Shown: positions 1 through 9,144, counted from the stretch's first letter. The stretch: 64,000 nucleotides of DNA from Actinoallomurus iriomotensis (GCF_030269445.1 NZ_BSTJ01000001.1:1-64000); one strand, 5' to 3'. Numbers and translations are program-made. Notes: a model not told the origin generated them from the letters alone.

Positions 1-367
1 ACACCGCACCGATCACCATGCCCAACACCAGCACCAAGACGATGTTCCGGTCATGACCGAGCACGAACTTGCCCGACGCGAAAGCCACAAGACCCACCAC
101 CGACCCCACGGACAGATCGATGTTGCGCGTGATGACCACCATCGTCTGCCCGACCGCGAGCAAGGCCAGGATCGAGGCGTTCAGGAAGATGTCCTTCACG
201 CCCTGCGTCGACAGGAACGAGGAGTTGACGGCGGTCGTGACTCCGACGAGGACGATGAGCGCGGCGACGATGCTCAGCTCGCGGGCGCGCAGGACGGTGT
301 CGACGAGGCGCCGCCCGCCGGCGTCGCCGGGTCCGGCCGCGGCGGTGGTCGCGGTGGTCGTGGCCAT
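1..367 (-). CDS. Sugar ABC transporter permease, partial (rhamnose-type)
   Basis: The N-terminal 122 codons of a RbsC/BPD_transp_2-type permease are present; the gene runs off the left edge. Seen: a hydrophilic Ala/Thr-rich start, a first membrane helix (about residues 34-50), and the segment NIDLSVGS, the signature of ribose/rhamnose/xylose-type permeases, around residue 80. The start ATG at 367 shares one base with the stop of the ATPase gene, so the two are translationally coupled. Inferred: it is the channel of a rhamnose importer, because the same cluster holds a LacI regulator and rhamnulokinase. The family is certain; the substrate comes from context only. Confidence 0.88.
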   Translation of the reverse strand, partial: MATTTATTAAAGPGDAGGRRLVDTVLRARELSIVAALIVLVGVTTAVNSSFLSTQGVKDIFLNASILALLAVGQTMVVITRNIDLSVGSVVGLVAFASGKFVLGHDRNIVLVLVLGMVIGAV

Positions 368-1878
368 CAGACCGCCTCCTCCCGGGTACGGCCGGTCGCG
401 GCCGCCATCACGGTCTCCTCGGTCGCCTCGTCCCGTGGGATCTCGGCGGCGAGCCGGCCCTCGTGCATGACGAGCACCCGGTCGGCCATCCCGAGCACCT
501 CCGGCAGGTCGGAAGAGATCATCAGCACGGCGAGGCCGTCGGCGGCGAGTTGCGACAGCAGCCGGTGCACCTCCGCCTTGGTGCCCACGTCGATGCCCCG
601 GGTCGGCTCGTCCACGATCAGCGCGACCGGCTCGGTGGACAGCCACTTGGCGAGCACGACCTTCTGCTGGTTGCCGCCGGACAGCACGCCGACGGTGTCG
701 CTGAGACGGGCGTACTTGAGCTGGAGCCGGATCGCCCAGTCGGCCGCCCGATCCCGTTCGACCTTCCGGGAGATCACCGGTCCGCGACGCAGCGAGCTCA
801 ACTGGGTCAGACCGATGTTGCGCTCGATCGAACCGTCCATGACCAGACCCTGCTGACGCCGATCCTCCGGCACCAGCGCGATTCCCGCCGACATCGCGGC
901 GGTGGGACTGCCGCCCGGCAGTCGCCGACCGCCGACCGTGACAGCCCCGGCGTCGTAGCGGTCGATGCCGAACACGGCGCGGGCGACCTCGCTGCGACCC
1001 GCCCCGACGAGCCCGGCGAGCGCGACGATCTCTCCGGCGCGCACCTCGAAGGACACGTCGGTGAAGACGCCCTCGCGGGTCAGCCGGGACACCTCCAGCA
1101 CGGGGTCGCCGAGTGTGGTGTCCTGCTTGGGATAGAGCGTGTCCAGTTCGCGGCCGACCATCCGCTGGACGAGGTCGTCGGGCGTGAGGCCGTCGAGGTC
1201 CTCGGTGGCGATCAGCCGCCCGTCGCGCAGTGTCGTCACCCGCTGGCAGATCTCGAAGATCTCCTCCAACCGGTGGGAGATGAACAGCAGCGCACAACCC
1301 TGGTCCTGAAGGGCGCGGGAGACCGTGAACAGCCGCGCGACCTCATTACCCGACAGCGCCGCCGTCGGCTCATCCATGATCAACACCCGGGCATCACGAG
1401 AAATCGCCTTCGCGATCTCCACGATCTGCTGGTCCGCGATCGACAACCCACGCGCCGGACGGTCCGGATCCAACGCCACACCCAGCCGCTCGAACAACCT
1501 CGCCGTCTCCGCACGCAACGCCCGACGATCGATCCGCCCGAAACTCGCCCGCGGCTGACGACCCATGAAGATGTTCTCCGCGACCGACAGATCGGGGAAC
1601 AGCGTCGGCTCCTGATAGATCACCGCGACACCCGCCTGCTGCGCGTCACCGGGGCCGCGGAACTCCCGCGGCCGCCCGTCGAGCAGGACGGTGCCCTCGT
1701 CCGGCCGGTGCACCCCGGCCAGGATCTTCACCAGCGTGGACTTGCCCGCGCCGTTCTCCCCGGCGAGCGCGTGGATCTCGCCGCCGCGCAGGTCGAGCGA
1801 CACGCCCCGCAGGGCCTGGACGGCGCCGAACGACTTGCCGACGTTCTCCAGAGCCAGGATCGGAGGCGGCTCGCTCAT
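367..1878 (-). CDS. Sugar ABC transporter ATPase, RbsA-type double NBD (rhamnose-type)
   Basis: 503 residues, the normal length for the RbsA/MglA family, with two nucleotide-binding domains in one chain. Seen: Walker [10 protein letters not shown] near residue 40, Walker [12 protein letters not shown] in the first half, a degenerate first signature (LSIADQQ), then a full signature [13 protein letters not shown] and [11 protein letters not shown] in the second half. This asymmetry is usual for the family. It should power import by the permease that follows it; the substrate-binding lipoprotein must lie beyond the window. A near-palindromic AACGTT-centred site lies 25 bp upstream of the start, so LacI control by the divergent gene is likely. 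Confidence 0.92.
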   Translation of the reverse strand: MSEPPPILALENVGKSFGAVQALRGVSLDLRGGEIHALAGENGAGKSTLVKILAGVHRPDEGTVLLDGRPREFRGPGDAQQAGVAVIYQEPTLFPDLSVAENIFMGRQPRASFGRIDRRALRAETARLFERLGVALDPDRPARGLSIADQQIVEIAKAISRDARVLIMDEPTAALSGNEVARLFTVSRALQDQGCALLFISHRLEEIFEICQRVTTLRDGRLIATEDLDGLTPDDLVQRMVGRELDTLYPKQDTTLGDPVLEVSRLTREGVFTDVSFEVRAGEIVALAGLVGAGRSEVARAVFGIDRYDAGAVTVGGRRLPGGSPTAAMSAGIALVPEDRRQQGLVMDGSIERNIGLTQLSSLRRGPVISRKVERDRAADWAIRLQLKYARLSDTVGVLSGGNQQKVVLAKWLSTEPVALIVDEPTRGIDVGTKAEVHRLLSQLAADGLAVLMISSDLPEVLGMADRVLVMHEGRLAAEIPRDEATEETVMAAATGRTREEAV

Positions 1879-1902
1879 GCTTCGCTCCCGGAAGTGAACG
1901 AT

Positions 1903-1918
1903 GTAAAAACGTTTTAAC
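1903..1918. promoter_or_regulatory. Probable LacI-family operator of the rhamnose ABC operon
   Basis: A 16-bp near-perfect palindrome, GTAAAAACGTTTTAAC, with one mismatched pair and the central CG typical of LacI-family operators. It lies 25 bp upstream of the ABC ATPase start. A weaker relative occurs at 2085-2098 before the LacI gene. Binding by the LacI protein at 2143 is inferred from position. Confidence 0.6.
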
Positions 1919-2084
1919 GAAGTTGACCCGGGACGCTAAGTCTGACCGGGAGCTACGTCAAGGGGTCGATCTGCCCCCCGCCCCTGACCCTCCGTGGCCA
2001 TCAAGGCTCTGAGCTGCTGTTATGCGGAACAGATAACGAGAAAGTCACCATCGGCACTGCGTCGGCCGCTTCGCCCGGTCCCGG

Positions 2085-2098
2085 TTGACACGTTTTAA
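2085..2098. promoter_or_regulatory. Second, weaker LacI-type operator
   Basis: TTGACACGTTTTAA shares the half-site ACGTTTTAA with the palindrome at 1903-1918, and 5 of 7 base pairs are symmetric. It sits 45 bp before the regulator start, suggesting autoregulation and possibly looping with the first site. Confidence 0.45.
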
Positions 2099-2142
2099 TG
2101 AGTTCGCTTTAGTGAACGCCACTGGCTGGAGGAGGCGCGGCG

Positions 2143-3141
2143 ATGGTGACCGTGGGCATCAAGGATGTCGCGCGGCGGGCCGGTGTGTCTCCCGGCACGG
2201 TCTCGAACGTGCTGAACCGCCCCGAGCGCGTCGCCGCCGCGACCCGCTCGCGCGTCGAAGAGGCCATCCGCGAACTCGGCTTCGTCCGGAACGGCTCGGC
2301 GTCGACCCTGCGCGCGGGACAGAGCCGGGCGGTGGGGCTCGTCGTGCTCGACGTCGGCAACCCGTTCTTCGTCGAGGTCGCGCGCGGCGTCGAGGACGTC
2401 GTCAGCGACCGCGACCACGCGGTCATCCTGTGCAACTCGGGCGAGTCGCCGGAGAAGGAGGCGCGCAACCTGCGGGTCCTGGCCGAACAGCGGGTCCGCG
2501 GCGTGCTCATCACTCCGGCGGGCGACGACACCTCCGATCTATTGCGGCTCCGCGAACACGGCGTCGCGGTCGTGTTCGTCGACCATTCGGCCTCCGGTGA
2601 CGTGTGCTCGGTCGCCGTGGACGACGTCGCCGGCGGCGAGCTCGCGGTGCGCCACCTGATCGAGAAAGGCGCGCGGCGGCTCGCGTTCGTCAGCGGCCCG
2701 AAGGCGATACGCCAGTGCAGCGACCGGCGGCGCGGAGCCCTGCGGGCGCTGGAGACGTCCGACCTTCTGCCCGGCGACCTGACCGACATCGTCGTCCCGG
2801 AGATGAACGCGCACGGCGGGCAACTCGCCGCCCGTACCCTCCTCGACGAGGGGCTGCCGGACGCCGTGTTCTGCGCGAACGACCTGCTCGCCCTCGGCGT
2901 GCTGCGCGTCCTGCTCCAGGCGGGCGTGCGCGTCCCCGAGGACGTCGCGCTCATCGGCTACGACGACATCGAGTTCAGCTCGGCCGCCGCCGTACCCCTC
3001 AGCTCGATCCGTCAGCCGACGTACCAGCTCGGCAAGATCGCCACCGAGCTGCTCCTGGACGAGTGCGACGACCCGGCCGGCCACGCGCACCAGCAGATCA
3101 TGTTCCAGCCCGAGCTGGTCGTCCGCGAGTCGAGCGGCTGA
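2143..3141 (+). CDS. LacI-family transcriptional regulator (rhamnose locus)
   Basis: 332 residues, full length. Seen: N-terminal helix-turn-helix (IKDVARRAGVSPGTVSNVLN, about residues 5-24), then a periplasmic-binding-protein-like sensor domain with GLVVLDVGNPFF and, near the C-terminus, IGYDDIEFSS and SIRQPTYQLG, all standard for the family. A GGAGG ribosome site precedes the ATG. It is divergent from the ABC genes and ends one base before the rhamnulokinase start, so it is co-transcribed with the kinase. Inferred role: repressor of rhamnose uptake and use, relieved by rhamnose or an early metabolite. The effector cannot be read from sequence. Confidence 0.9.
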   Translation: MVTVGIKDVARRAGVSPGTVSNVLNRPERVAAATRSRVEEAIRELGFVRNGSASTLRAGQSRAVGLVVLDVGNPFFVEVARGVEDVVSDRDHAVILCNSGESPEKEARNLRVLAEQRVRGVLITPAGDDTSDLLRLREHGVAVVFVDHSASGDVCSVAVDDVAGGELAVRHLIEKGARRLAFVSGPKAIRQCSDRRRGALRALETSDLLPGDLTDIVVPEMNAHGGQLAARTLLDEGLPDAVFCANDLLALGVLRVLLQAGVRVPEDVALIGYDDIEFSSAAAVPLSSIRQPTYQLGKIATELLLDECDDPAGHAHQQIMFQPELVVRESSG

Positions 3142-3142
3142 G

Positions 3143-4570
3143 ATGGCGGGTACCTACGCCGCGGTCGACCTCGGTGCCTCCAGCGGCCGGGTGATGGTGG
3201 CACGCGTCGGTGCCGGCGAACTCGTCCTCCGCGAGGCGCACCGGTTCCCCAACGAGCCGGTGCGCGTCGCCGGGACGCTGCACTGGGACGTGCTCGGCCT
3301 GTACCGCGAGGTGCTCGCCGGGCTGCGGGCGGCCGGCGCCTGCGACGGGGTGGGCGTCGACTCCTGGGCGGTCGACTACGGCCTGCTCGACGAGGACGGC
3401 GCCCTCATCGGCAACCCGGTCCACTACCGCGACGGCCGTACGGACGGCGTCCTGGAACGCGTGGTCGCCGAGGTCGGCGCGGACACCCTGTACGGCGTGA
3501 GCGGCCTGCAGTTCCTGCCGTTCAACACCGTCTACCAGCTGCTGTCCTCCCCGCTGCCCCCGCAGGCCCGTACGCTGCTGATGGTCCCGGACCTGCTCGC
3601 GTACTGGCTGACCGGCGCGACCGGCGCCGAGGTGACGAACGCCTCGACCACCGGCCTGTACGACGTGCGGGCCGGCGCGTGGGCGTACCCGCTGATCGAG
3701 CGGCTCGGCCTGCCGCCCTCCCTGTTCCCGCCTCTGCGGCCGACCGGCTCCCCCGTGGGCACGCTGCGCGCCGACGTCGCCGCGGGCACCGGTCTGCCGT
3801 CCTCGCTGCCCGTCACCGCCGTCGGCTCGCACGACACGGCCTCGGCCGTCTTCGCGGTACCCGCCGCCGACGAGCGTTTCGGGTACGTCTCGTGCGGCAC
3901 GTGGTCGCTGGCCGGGGTGGAGCTGACCGCTCCGGTGCTGTCCGCCGAGAGCCGCGCCGCCGGGTTCACCAACGAGGTCGGCGTCGACGGGACGATCCGC
4001 TACCTGCGCAACATCATGGGCCTGTGGCTGCTGCAGGAGTCGCTGCGCGCGTGGGGCGAGACGGCGTCGTCGCTGTCGTCCCTGCTGGCCGCCGCGGCCG
4101 AGGCGCCGCCGTTCGCCGCGCTCGTCGACCCGGGTGACCAGGAGTTCCTGCCGCCGGGCGATATGCCGGCCCGCATCGCCGCGCACTGCGAGCGCACCGG
4201 ACAGCGTCCGCCGGCCGGCCGCGCGGAGACGGTCCGCTGCATCCTGGAGAGTCTGGCCCTCGGCCACCGCGCGGCGATCCGTGAGGCGTCGCGGCTGTCC
4301 GGGCGCGCGGTCGACGTGGTGCACATCGTGGGCGGCGGGGCACGCCACGCGCTGCTGTGCCGGCTGACCGCCGACGCCTGCGGCCTGCCGGTCGTCGCCG
4401 GCCCGGTGGAGGCCACGGCCATCGGCAACGCACTGGTCCAGGCCCGCGCGGACGGCTACGACGGTGACCCCCGCGATCTCGTCCGCCGCACCCAGGAGCT
4501 CGTCACGTACGAGCCACGCGGCGACAAGACCGCCTGGGACCGCGCCGCCGCGCGCATCGGCCTGCCGTAG
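3143..4570 (+). CDS. rhaB: Rhamnulokinase (FGGY family)
   Basis: 475 residues, usual length for RhaB. The enzyme phosphorylates L-rhamnulose to L-rhamnulose 1-phosphate in the cytoplasm. Seen: N-terminal phosphate-binding AAVDLGASSGR, VDSWAVDYGLLD, HYRDGRTDG and GLQFLPFNTVYQL, a stretch typical of rhamnulokinases rather than xylulokinases or glycerol kinases. The second FGGY domain carries GSHDTASAVFAVP, SCGTWSLAGVE and the ATP-binding HIVGGGARHALLC. It starts one base after the LacI stop. The rhamnose isomerase and aldolase are not in this window; they may lie elsewhere. Confidence 0.88.
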   Translation: MAGTYAAVDLGASSGRVMVARVGAGELVLREAHRFPNEPVRVAGTLHWDVLGLYREVLAGLRAAGACDGVGVDSWAVDYGLLDEDGALIGNPVHYRDGRTDGVLERVVAEVGADTLYGVSGLQFLPFNTVYQLLSSPLPPQARTLLMVPDLLAYWLTGATGAEVTNASTTGLYDVRAGAWAYPLIERLGLPPSLFPPLRPTGSPVGTLRADVAAGTGLPSSLPVTAVGSHDTASAVFAVPAADERFGYVSCGTWSLAGVELTAPVLSAESRAAGFTNEVGVDGTIRYLRNIMGLWLLQESLRAWGETASSLSSLLAAAAEAPPFAALVDPGDQEFLPPGDMPARIAAHCERTGQRPPAGRAETVRCILESLALGHRAAIREASRLSGRAVDVVHIVGGGARHALLCRLTADACGLPVVAGPVEATAIGNALVQARADGYDGDPRDLVRRTQELVTYEPRGDKTAWDRAAARIGLP

Positions 4571-4573
4571 CGC

Positions 4574-5251
4574 TCATCCCCCGCCGGCCGGCGGGGGCAC
4601 GGCGAAGGCACCGGCGGACGCGGCGAGAGCGGCGGTCCTGGCCGCGTGGTCGGGCAGGTGCGGGTCCGGTGGCGTGCGCAGAAGCACCAGCTGGTGGTAC
4701 ACCGGCGCGGTCGCGGCGATGAGCAGCCGCCGGGCGTCGGTGTGCGGCGGGAGTTCGCCGCGCCGGACGGCGCGGTCGACGATGACCTCGCAGCGGGCGT
4801 ACCGGTCCTCCCAGAGCCGCCGCTGCGCGTGGTCGGCCTGCTCCGAGCGGAACGACGCGGCGATCAGGGCCGCCATGACCGGCGGCTCCGCGGTCAGGGC
4901 CGCCTGAATCTCCTGGTTCAGCGCCGCCAGGTCGCCGGTCAGCGAGGCGGTGTCCGGCGGCTGCCAGTCGTCGTCGCCGGCCGCGTCGAGGACGTCGGCG
5001 AGCAGGCCGCCGACGTCGCCCCAGCGCCGGTACACGGTCGCGCGGTGCACGCCCGCGCGGGCCGCGACGGCGTCCATGGTGAGCCCGTCGTAGCCGTGCT
5101 CGCCGAGCTCCGCGCGGACCGCGTCGAGCACCTGCGTACGGATGCGGGCGGTACGGCCACCGGGCCGGCGCCGGGTCGGCGGGGCGTCGTTCGGTCCTGG
5201 CGCTGCGGAAGTCATCGCCGGTAACCCGTTTGCTCGGTCGGACGGTGTCAT
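4574..5251 (-). CDS. TetR/AcrR-family regulator
   Basis: 225 residues. Seen: an N-terminal HTH with YDGLTMDAVAARAGVHRATVYRRWG, the classic TetR DNA-binding region, at about residues 54-78, followed by an alpha-helical ligand domain. It ends three bases from the rhaB stop, convergent with it, and is divergent from the acetyltransferase gene. The chosen ATG has no ribosome site and may be leaderless; an alternative ATG lies at 5215. A 26-bp interrupted palindrome at 5260-5285 lies immediately upstream. Inferred: it represses the acetyltransferase/esterase pair in response to a small molecule. Confidence 0.85.
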   Translation of the reverse strand: MTPSDRANGLPAMTSAAPGPNDAPPTRRRPGGRTARIRTQVLDAVRAELGEHGYDGLTMDAVAARAGVHRATVYRRWGDVGGLLADVLDAAGDDDWQPPDTASLTGDLAALNQEIQAALTAEPPVMAALIAASFRSEQADHAQRRLWEDRYARCEVIVDRAVRRGELPPHTDARRLLIAATAPVYHQLVLLRTPPDPHLPDHAARTAALAASAGAFAVPPPAGGG

Positions 5252-5259
5252 GCCAGTAT

Positions 5260-5285
5260 CTTAATGCGTCGCTTGTCGCACTAAG
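5260..5285. promoter_or_regulatory. Probable TetR operator between 4574-5251 and the acetyltransferase
   Basis: CTTAATGCG and CGCACTAAG form an inverted repeat with 8 of 9 pairs matching and an 8-bp spacer. It begins 9 bp upstream of the TetR start and lies 27 bp before the acetyltransferase start, so one bound dimer could cover both divergent promoters. Confidence 0.55.
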
Positions 5286-5311
5286 ACACATCTTCTCAGG
5301 AGGGAGACTCG

Positions 5312-5953
5312 ATGCCGGCCGTTCCCGCCGACCCGACCGTGCTGCATCCGATGCCCGGGCAGCCGCGGGTGGTGCTGCTGAAGCCGCTGATCACCTCGCC
5401 GCTGATCGAGGTCGGGGAGTTCTCCTACTACGACGATCCGGACGACCCGACCGCCTTCGAGACCCGTAACGTGCTGTACCACTACGGGCCGGAGAAACTG
5501 GTCATCGGGAAGTTCTGCGCGCTGGGTGAGGGCGTGCGGTTCATCATGAACGGCGCCAACCACCGCATGGACGGCCCCTCGACGTTCCCGTTCCCGATCA
5601 TGGGTGGTTCGTGGGCCGAGCACTTCGACCTCATCACCGGCCTCCCCGGGCGGGGTGACACCGTGGTGGGCAACGACGTCTGGATCGGCTACCGGGCCAT
5701 GGTGATGCCCGGCGTCCGCATCGGCCACGGGGCGATCGTCGCCTCCGGTTCCGTCGTCGTCGACGACGTCCCCGACTACGGCATCGTCGGCGGCAACCCG
5801 GCCAGGCTCATCCGCCGCCGCTACAGCGACGCGGACATCGACCGCCTCCTGGCCCTGGCCTGGTGGGACTGGCCGCTCCAGCACATCACCGAGCACATTC
5901 CAACGATCATCTCCGGCGGCATCGACGACCTGGAGAACGCCGCGGACCGCTGA
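5312..5953 (+). CDS. CatB/Vat-type xenobiotic O-acetyltransferase (left-handed beta-helix)
   Basis: 213 residues, the usual size of the hexapeptide xenobiotic acetyltransferases that use acetyl-CoA to acetylate chloramphenicol or streptogramin A. Seen: YYDDPDDP near the N-terminus, KLVIGKFCALG, the catalytic-histidine segment MNGANHRMDG, hexapeptide turns VVGNDVWIGY and GVRIGHGAIVASGSVV, then IVGGNPARLIRRR and the WWDWP segment found in CatB and Vat proteins. A strong AGGAGGG site precedes the ATG. Family membership is clear, but many chromosomal members act on unknown substrates, so drug resistance is only inferred. Confidence 0.87.
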   Translation: MPAVPADPTVLHPMPGQPRVVLLKPLITSPLIEVGEFSYYDDPDDPTAFETRNVLYHYGPEKLVIGKFCALGEGVRFIMNGANHRMDGPSTFPFPIMGGSWAEHFDLITGLPGRGDTVVGNDVWIGYRAMVMPGVRIGHGAIVASGSVVVDDVPDYGIVGGNPARLIRRRYSDADIDRLLALAWWDWPLQHITEHIPTIISGGIDDLENAADR

Positions 5954-6000
5954 CCGGCCCCGGCGAAGGACGACCAGTCACTGAGAATCGAGTTGCCGAC

Positions 6001-7284
6001 GTGCCTGCCTCACCCCATCACGACCCGTTCGCCGGCTGGCTTCGCGGCCATGCCGTCCCGCTCACCCACCTCGACCCCGAGGCGCCGCTCGACGACCTCG
6101 AGCCGCTGGGCGACGTCATCGGCGACGCGCGTGTCGTCGCGATCGGCGAGAACTCCCACTTCATCAACGAGTTCGCGCTTCTGCGCCGGCGCATCCTGCG
6201 GTTCCTGGTCGAACGCCGCGGCTTCGCCGTCCTGGCCTTCGAGTACGGCTTCAGCGAAGGCTTCCCCCTCGACGCGTGGGCGCGGGGCGAGGGCACGGAC
6301 GACGACCTGTCGGCCCGCACGGCCGCGGCGATCCCCGTGGGCCTCGACGAGCCGCTGCGCTGGATCCGCCGGCACAACCGCACGGCCTCGCGACCGGTGC
6401 GTTTCGCCGGGATCGACGTTCCGGCGGCCGGCGGATCGCTGCTTCCCGCCCTGGCTCCGGTCGCCGACTACCTGCGCGAGATCGATCCCGAGGCCCTGCC
6501 GGCGGTCGAGACGGCGATGCGGATCGCCGAGACGTTCGCCGGCGACTCCGCGGCCGTGGCCGCGCCCGCGTGGGCGCGCCTGGCCACCGCCGACCAGGAC
6601 GCCCTGAGCGCGGTCCTGATGCGGCTGCTCATCCGGTTCCGCTCCGTCGAACCGCTGTACGTCTCCCGCGGCGACCAGCGGAGCTACGACATCGCCCTGC
6701 GACGCCTCGAAGGCGCCTGCCACGGGGACTACACGTTCCGCGCCATGGCCGAGCTGTTCGCCGGCACCGGCCTGACCGCCGACACCTCGGCCCGGGAGGT
6801 CTACATGGCCGGTTCGGTCCGCTGGCACCTGGAGCGCCTCGAACCGGGGACCCGCGTCGTGCTGGCGGCCCACAACGCCCACCTCCAGACGTCGCCGATC
6901 TCCTTCGACGGTCACCTCACGGGACTGCCGATGGGACAGCACCTGCGCGGCATGCTGGGCGACGACTACTTCGCCCTCGGCCTGACGAGCACCGCCGGCC
7001 ACACGGCGGAGATGCGCCGCGACGAGAACGCGCGGTTCGGCTTCGTCGTCGACGACACCCCGCTGGAGCCGCCCGAGCCGGGAAGCGTCGAAGCCGCCTT
7101 CGCCGACGCCGGCCTCGGGCTCGCCGTCGCCGATCTCCGCCGGGCCCGCCGCGAACTCCCCGGCGGCACCGGCCCCGACCGCATCCGGATCCAGAGCGCC
7201 TACGTGCACACCCCCGTCCTGGAGGCGTTCGACGGCATCCTCAGCACCTCGACCTCCACCGTGGCCGACGACGTCAAGGGCTGA
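6001..7284 (+). CDS. Erythromycin esterase-family protein
   Basis: 427 residues from a GTG start, within the range of EreA/EreB-type hydrolases that open macrolide lactones. Seen: AIGENSHFINEF near the N-terminus, matching the GExxH region that holds the proposed catalytic histidine, then FEYGFSEG with the conserved glutamate region, and VLAAHNAHLQ further on. The open frame continues upstream to 5863 inside the acetyltransferase, but residues before 6001 do not look like the family, and 6001 gives the usual N-terminus; no strong ribosome site was found. It lies 47 bp after the acetyltransferase and is probably co-transcribed. The family also includes succinoglycan-biosynthesis and unknown hydrolases, so substrate is uncertain. 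Confidence 0.82.
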   Translation: MPASPHHDPFAGWLRGHAVPLTHLDPEAPLDDLEPLGDVIGDARVVAIGENSHFINEFALLRRRILRFLVERRGFAVLAFEYGFSEGFPLDAWARGEGTDDDLSARTAAAIPVGLDEPLRWIRRHNRTASRPVRFAGIDVPAAGGSLLPALAPVADYLREIDPEALPAVETAMRIAETFAGDSAAVAAPAWARLATADQDALSAVLMRLLIRFRSVEPLYVSRGDQRSYDIALRRLEGACHGDYTFRAMAELFAGTGLTADTSAREVYMAGSVRWHLERLEPGTRVVLAAHNAHLQTSPISFDGHLTGLPMGQHLRGMLGDDYFALGLTSTAGHTAEMRRDENARFGFVVDDTPLEPPEPGSVEAAFADAGLGLAVADLRRARRELPGGTGPDRIRIQSAYVHTPVLEAFDGILSTSTSTVADDVKG

Positions 7285-7410
7285 GAATCCCGCCCCGTCT
7301 CCTCCGTCACTCAGGACACGAGCGAGCACTTAGGTAGATTTTTTACTCATATCTACATCAGACGGTAACTTGCCTACCCATACGGTGACCTGCGGTATTA
7401 AGGTGCGTGC

Positions 7411-8181
7411 ATGCGTTTTGTCCCCCTTGCCGCGGTCTTTGCCGCCCTGATCGCGGTCCTCCTCCCCGCTCCTGCATCAGCGATCACCAATGGCACGCCC
7501 GACGGCGAGACGCACCCGGCCGTGGGCGCCATGGTCAACGCCAAGGCGTACGCCGACGGCACCTGGTCGTACTGCACCGGCACGCTGATCTCGCCGACCG
7601 TCTTCCTCACCGCCGCCCACTGCGGTGAGAACGGCCAGAAGACCGCGCTGGTCTCGTTCTCCAGCCACTACCAGCTCGGCTCCGGCGTCTACGTCGGCCG
7701 TTACGTGGCCGACCCCGACTACACCGAGAAGTCCGATCTCCACGACATCGCGGTCGTCGTCTTCAGCACTCCCATCGCCGGCATCAAGCCCGCACGCCTG
7801 CCGACCGCGGGGCTGCTGGACCGGCTCGAGGCCAACGGCACCCTGGGCAAGTCGGTGTTCACCCCGGTGGGCTACGGCTCGGCCCTGCCGACCGGCGACG
7901 GGAAGACGTACCACTACTCCGACACCCGCCGTCTCACGTCGATCTCCTTCGGCAGCCTCACCCGCTCGTGGCTCAAGCTGTCGATGGACGGAAAGAAGGA
8001 CGGCAGCACCTGCTTCGGCGACTCGGGCGGCCCCAACTTCCTTGGCGGGCCCACCTCCGACCTGGTCGTGGCCACCACGATCAGCGGTGACGACGACGCG
8101 TGCCGGATGACCAACCTCGACTACCGGCTCGACACGCCCACGGCGCGGGCGTTCCTCGGCAAGTACGTCACCCTGCCCTGA
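7411..8181 (+). CDS. Secreted trypsin-like serine protease
   Basis: 256 residues. Seen: a signal peptide (residues 1-24, ending PASA), the mature-type N-terminus ITNGTPDG, and the S1 triad with His in LTAAHC, Asp in HDIAVVVF and Ser in FGDSGGPNF. Cysteines flank the His and Ser as in chymotrypsin-fold enzymes. It should be exported and cleave proteins outside the cell. Upstream is an AT-rich stretch (7330-7400) that probably carries its promoter. The gene is monocistronic or read with the small membrane protein that follows 43 bp later. Confidence 0.88.
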   Translation: MRFVPLAAVFAALIAVLLPAPASAITNGTPDGETHPAVGAMVNAKAYADGTWSYCTGTLISPTVFLTAAHCGENGQKTALVSFSSHYQLGSGVYVGRYVADPDYTEKSDLHDIAVVVFSTPIAGIKPARLPTAGLLDRLEANGTLGKSVFTPVGYGSALPTGDGKTYHYSDTRRLTSISFGSLTRSWLKLSMDGKKDGSTCFGDSGGPNFLGGPTSDLVVATTISGDDDACRMTNLDYRLDTPTARAFLGKYVTLP

Positions 8182-8224
8182 CCGATTCGTCGCGGGAACC
8201 GGCGGCATCCGCGATCATGCTGCC

Positions 8225-8908
8225 ATGGGCGGGTTCGTGGCTTTGATAATCGTGCTGCTGTTCGTCGCCGGTGTCGTGGTCGCCGGGACCGTCGTGCTCT
8301 TCCGCGCCTTGGGTGCCGCGAGCATGAAGGCCGAGCGGCGCCGCCTCGACGCGCTCTACGCCTGGACCATGGCCAGCGGGTGGCGGATGCACGAGGGCGA
8401 CGCCGCCACCCGCTGGCGGCCACGACTCGCTCACCTGCGGGGATTCCGGATGCGGCGGTTCGCGTACGGGACCGTTGGCGTGCTGCCGGTGACCGCCGCC
8501 GACTGCCGGTACGAGACCACGAGCACCAACTCCCAGGGCACGCAGACGATCGAGGTCAACCTGGCGGTGTTCGTCGCGACGCTGCCGGGGATGTGGCCCG
8601 AGATCACGGTCGGCAACCGCAGCCTGGGCTCGCGGGTACTCCAGTCCCTCGGCGGGCATTCGGGGACCGAGATCGGGCATCCGGAGTTCGACCGGCGCTT
8701 CCGCGTGGACGCGGCCGACCCGTACGCGGCGCGGGCGCTCCTGTCCCCCGCCCTCATCGACGCGCACCTGCGCGACCAGGCGCCGAACTGGAGCATCAGC
8801 GGCGGCGAACTCATGGTCGTCGAGAGGCACCGCCTGACACCCGAGCACATCCCGCCGGGCGTGGACCGGCTCCGCCGGCTCGCGGCCGTCCTCGGCGTAC
8901 CGAGCTAG
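8225..8908 (+). CDS. Hypothetical membrane-anchored protein
   Basis: 227 residues, not recognised. Seen: one N-terminal membrane helix (about residues 3-28, Val/Leu-rich), then a soluble part with WRMHEGD, RMRRFAYGTVGVLPV and a stretch around TSTNSQGTQTIEVNL, a plausible beta-strand core. Proteins with this layout are common in actinomycetes without known function; the helix leaves the soluble part in the cytoplasm or outside depending on topology. It is followed by a strong hairpin at 9078-9113 that should end its transcript. Confidence 0.65.
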   Translation: MGGFVALIIVLLFVAGVVVAGTVVLFRALGAASMKAERRRLDALYAWTMASGWRMHEGDAATRWRPRLAHLRGFRMRRFAYGTVGVLPVTAADCRYETTSTNSQGTQTIEVNLAVFVATLPGMWPEITVGNRSLGSRVLQSLGGHSGTEIGHPEFDRRFRVDAADPYAARALLSPALIDAHLRDQAPNWSISGGELMVVERHRLTPEHIPPGVDRLRRLAAVLGVPS

Positions 8909-9077
8909 GTCCACCGCCCTGGGACGTTGGTCGATCTGGTGACGGGTGGTCTGCCGCCGGTCGCGGCTCTACGCGCCCGCGTCCTCGACGCGTCCGTCCT
9001 GCTCCACGGCGACGGCCCGGACATTCCCGTACCCGTGGAGGTGCCGATCCGAGGTTCCGGCCGGCCGCCGGCGTCCG

Positions 9078-9113
9078 GCCGGGTCGGACTCACGGACGTG
9101 AGTCCGACCCGGC
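9078..9113. terminator. Bidirectional terminator hairpin
   Basis: A perfect inverted repeat with 17-bp arms and a 2-nt GA centre, between the convergent genes ending at 8908 (+) and 9145 (-). There is no clear T-run, as is common in high-GC actinomycetes. Confidence 0.75.
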
Positions 9114-9144
9114 GCGACACCGCCCTGATGACCGCCGGCGGCCG

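Noticed and set aside
5312-7284. Naming the pair as proven resistance genes (cat/vat and ere)
   Set aside because: Family motifs are clear but many members have no drug activity; specificity is not visible in the sequence.
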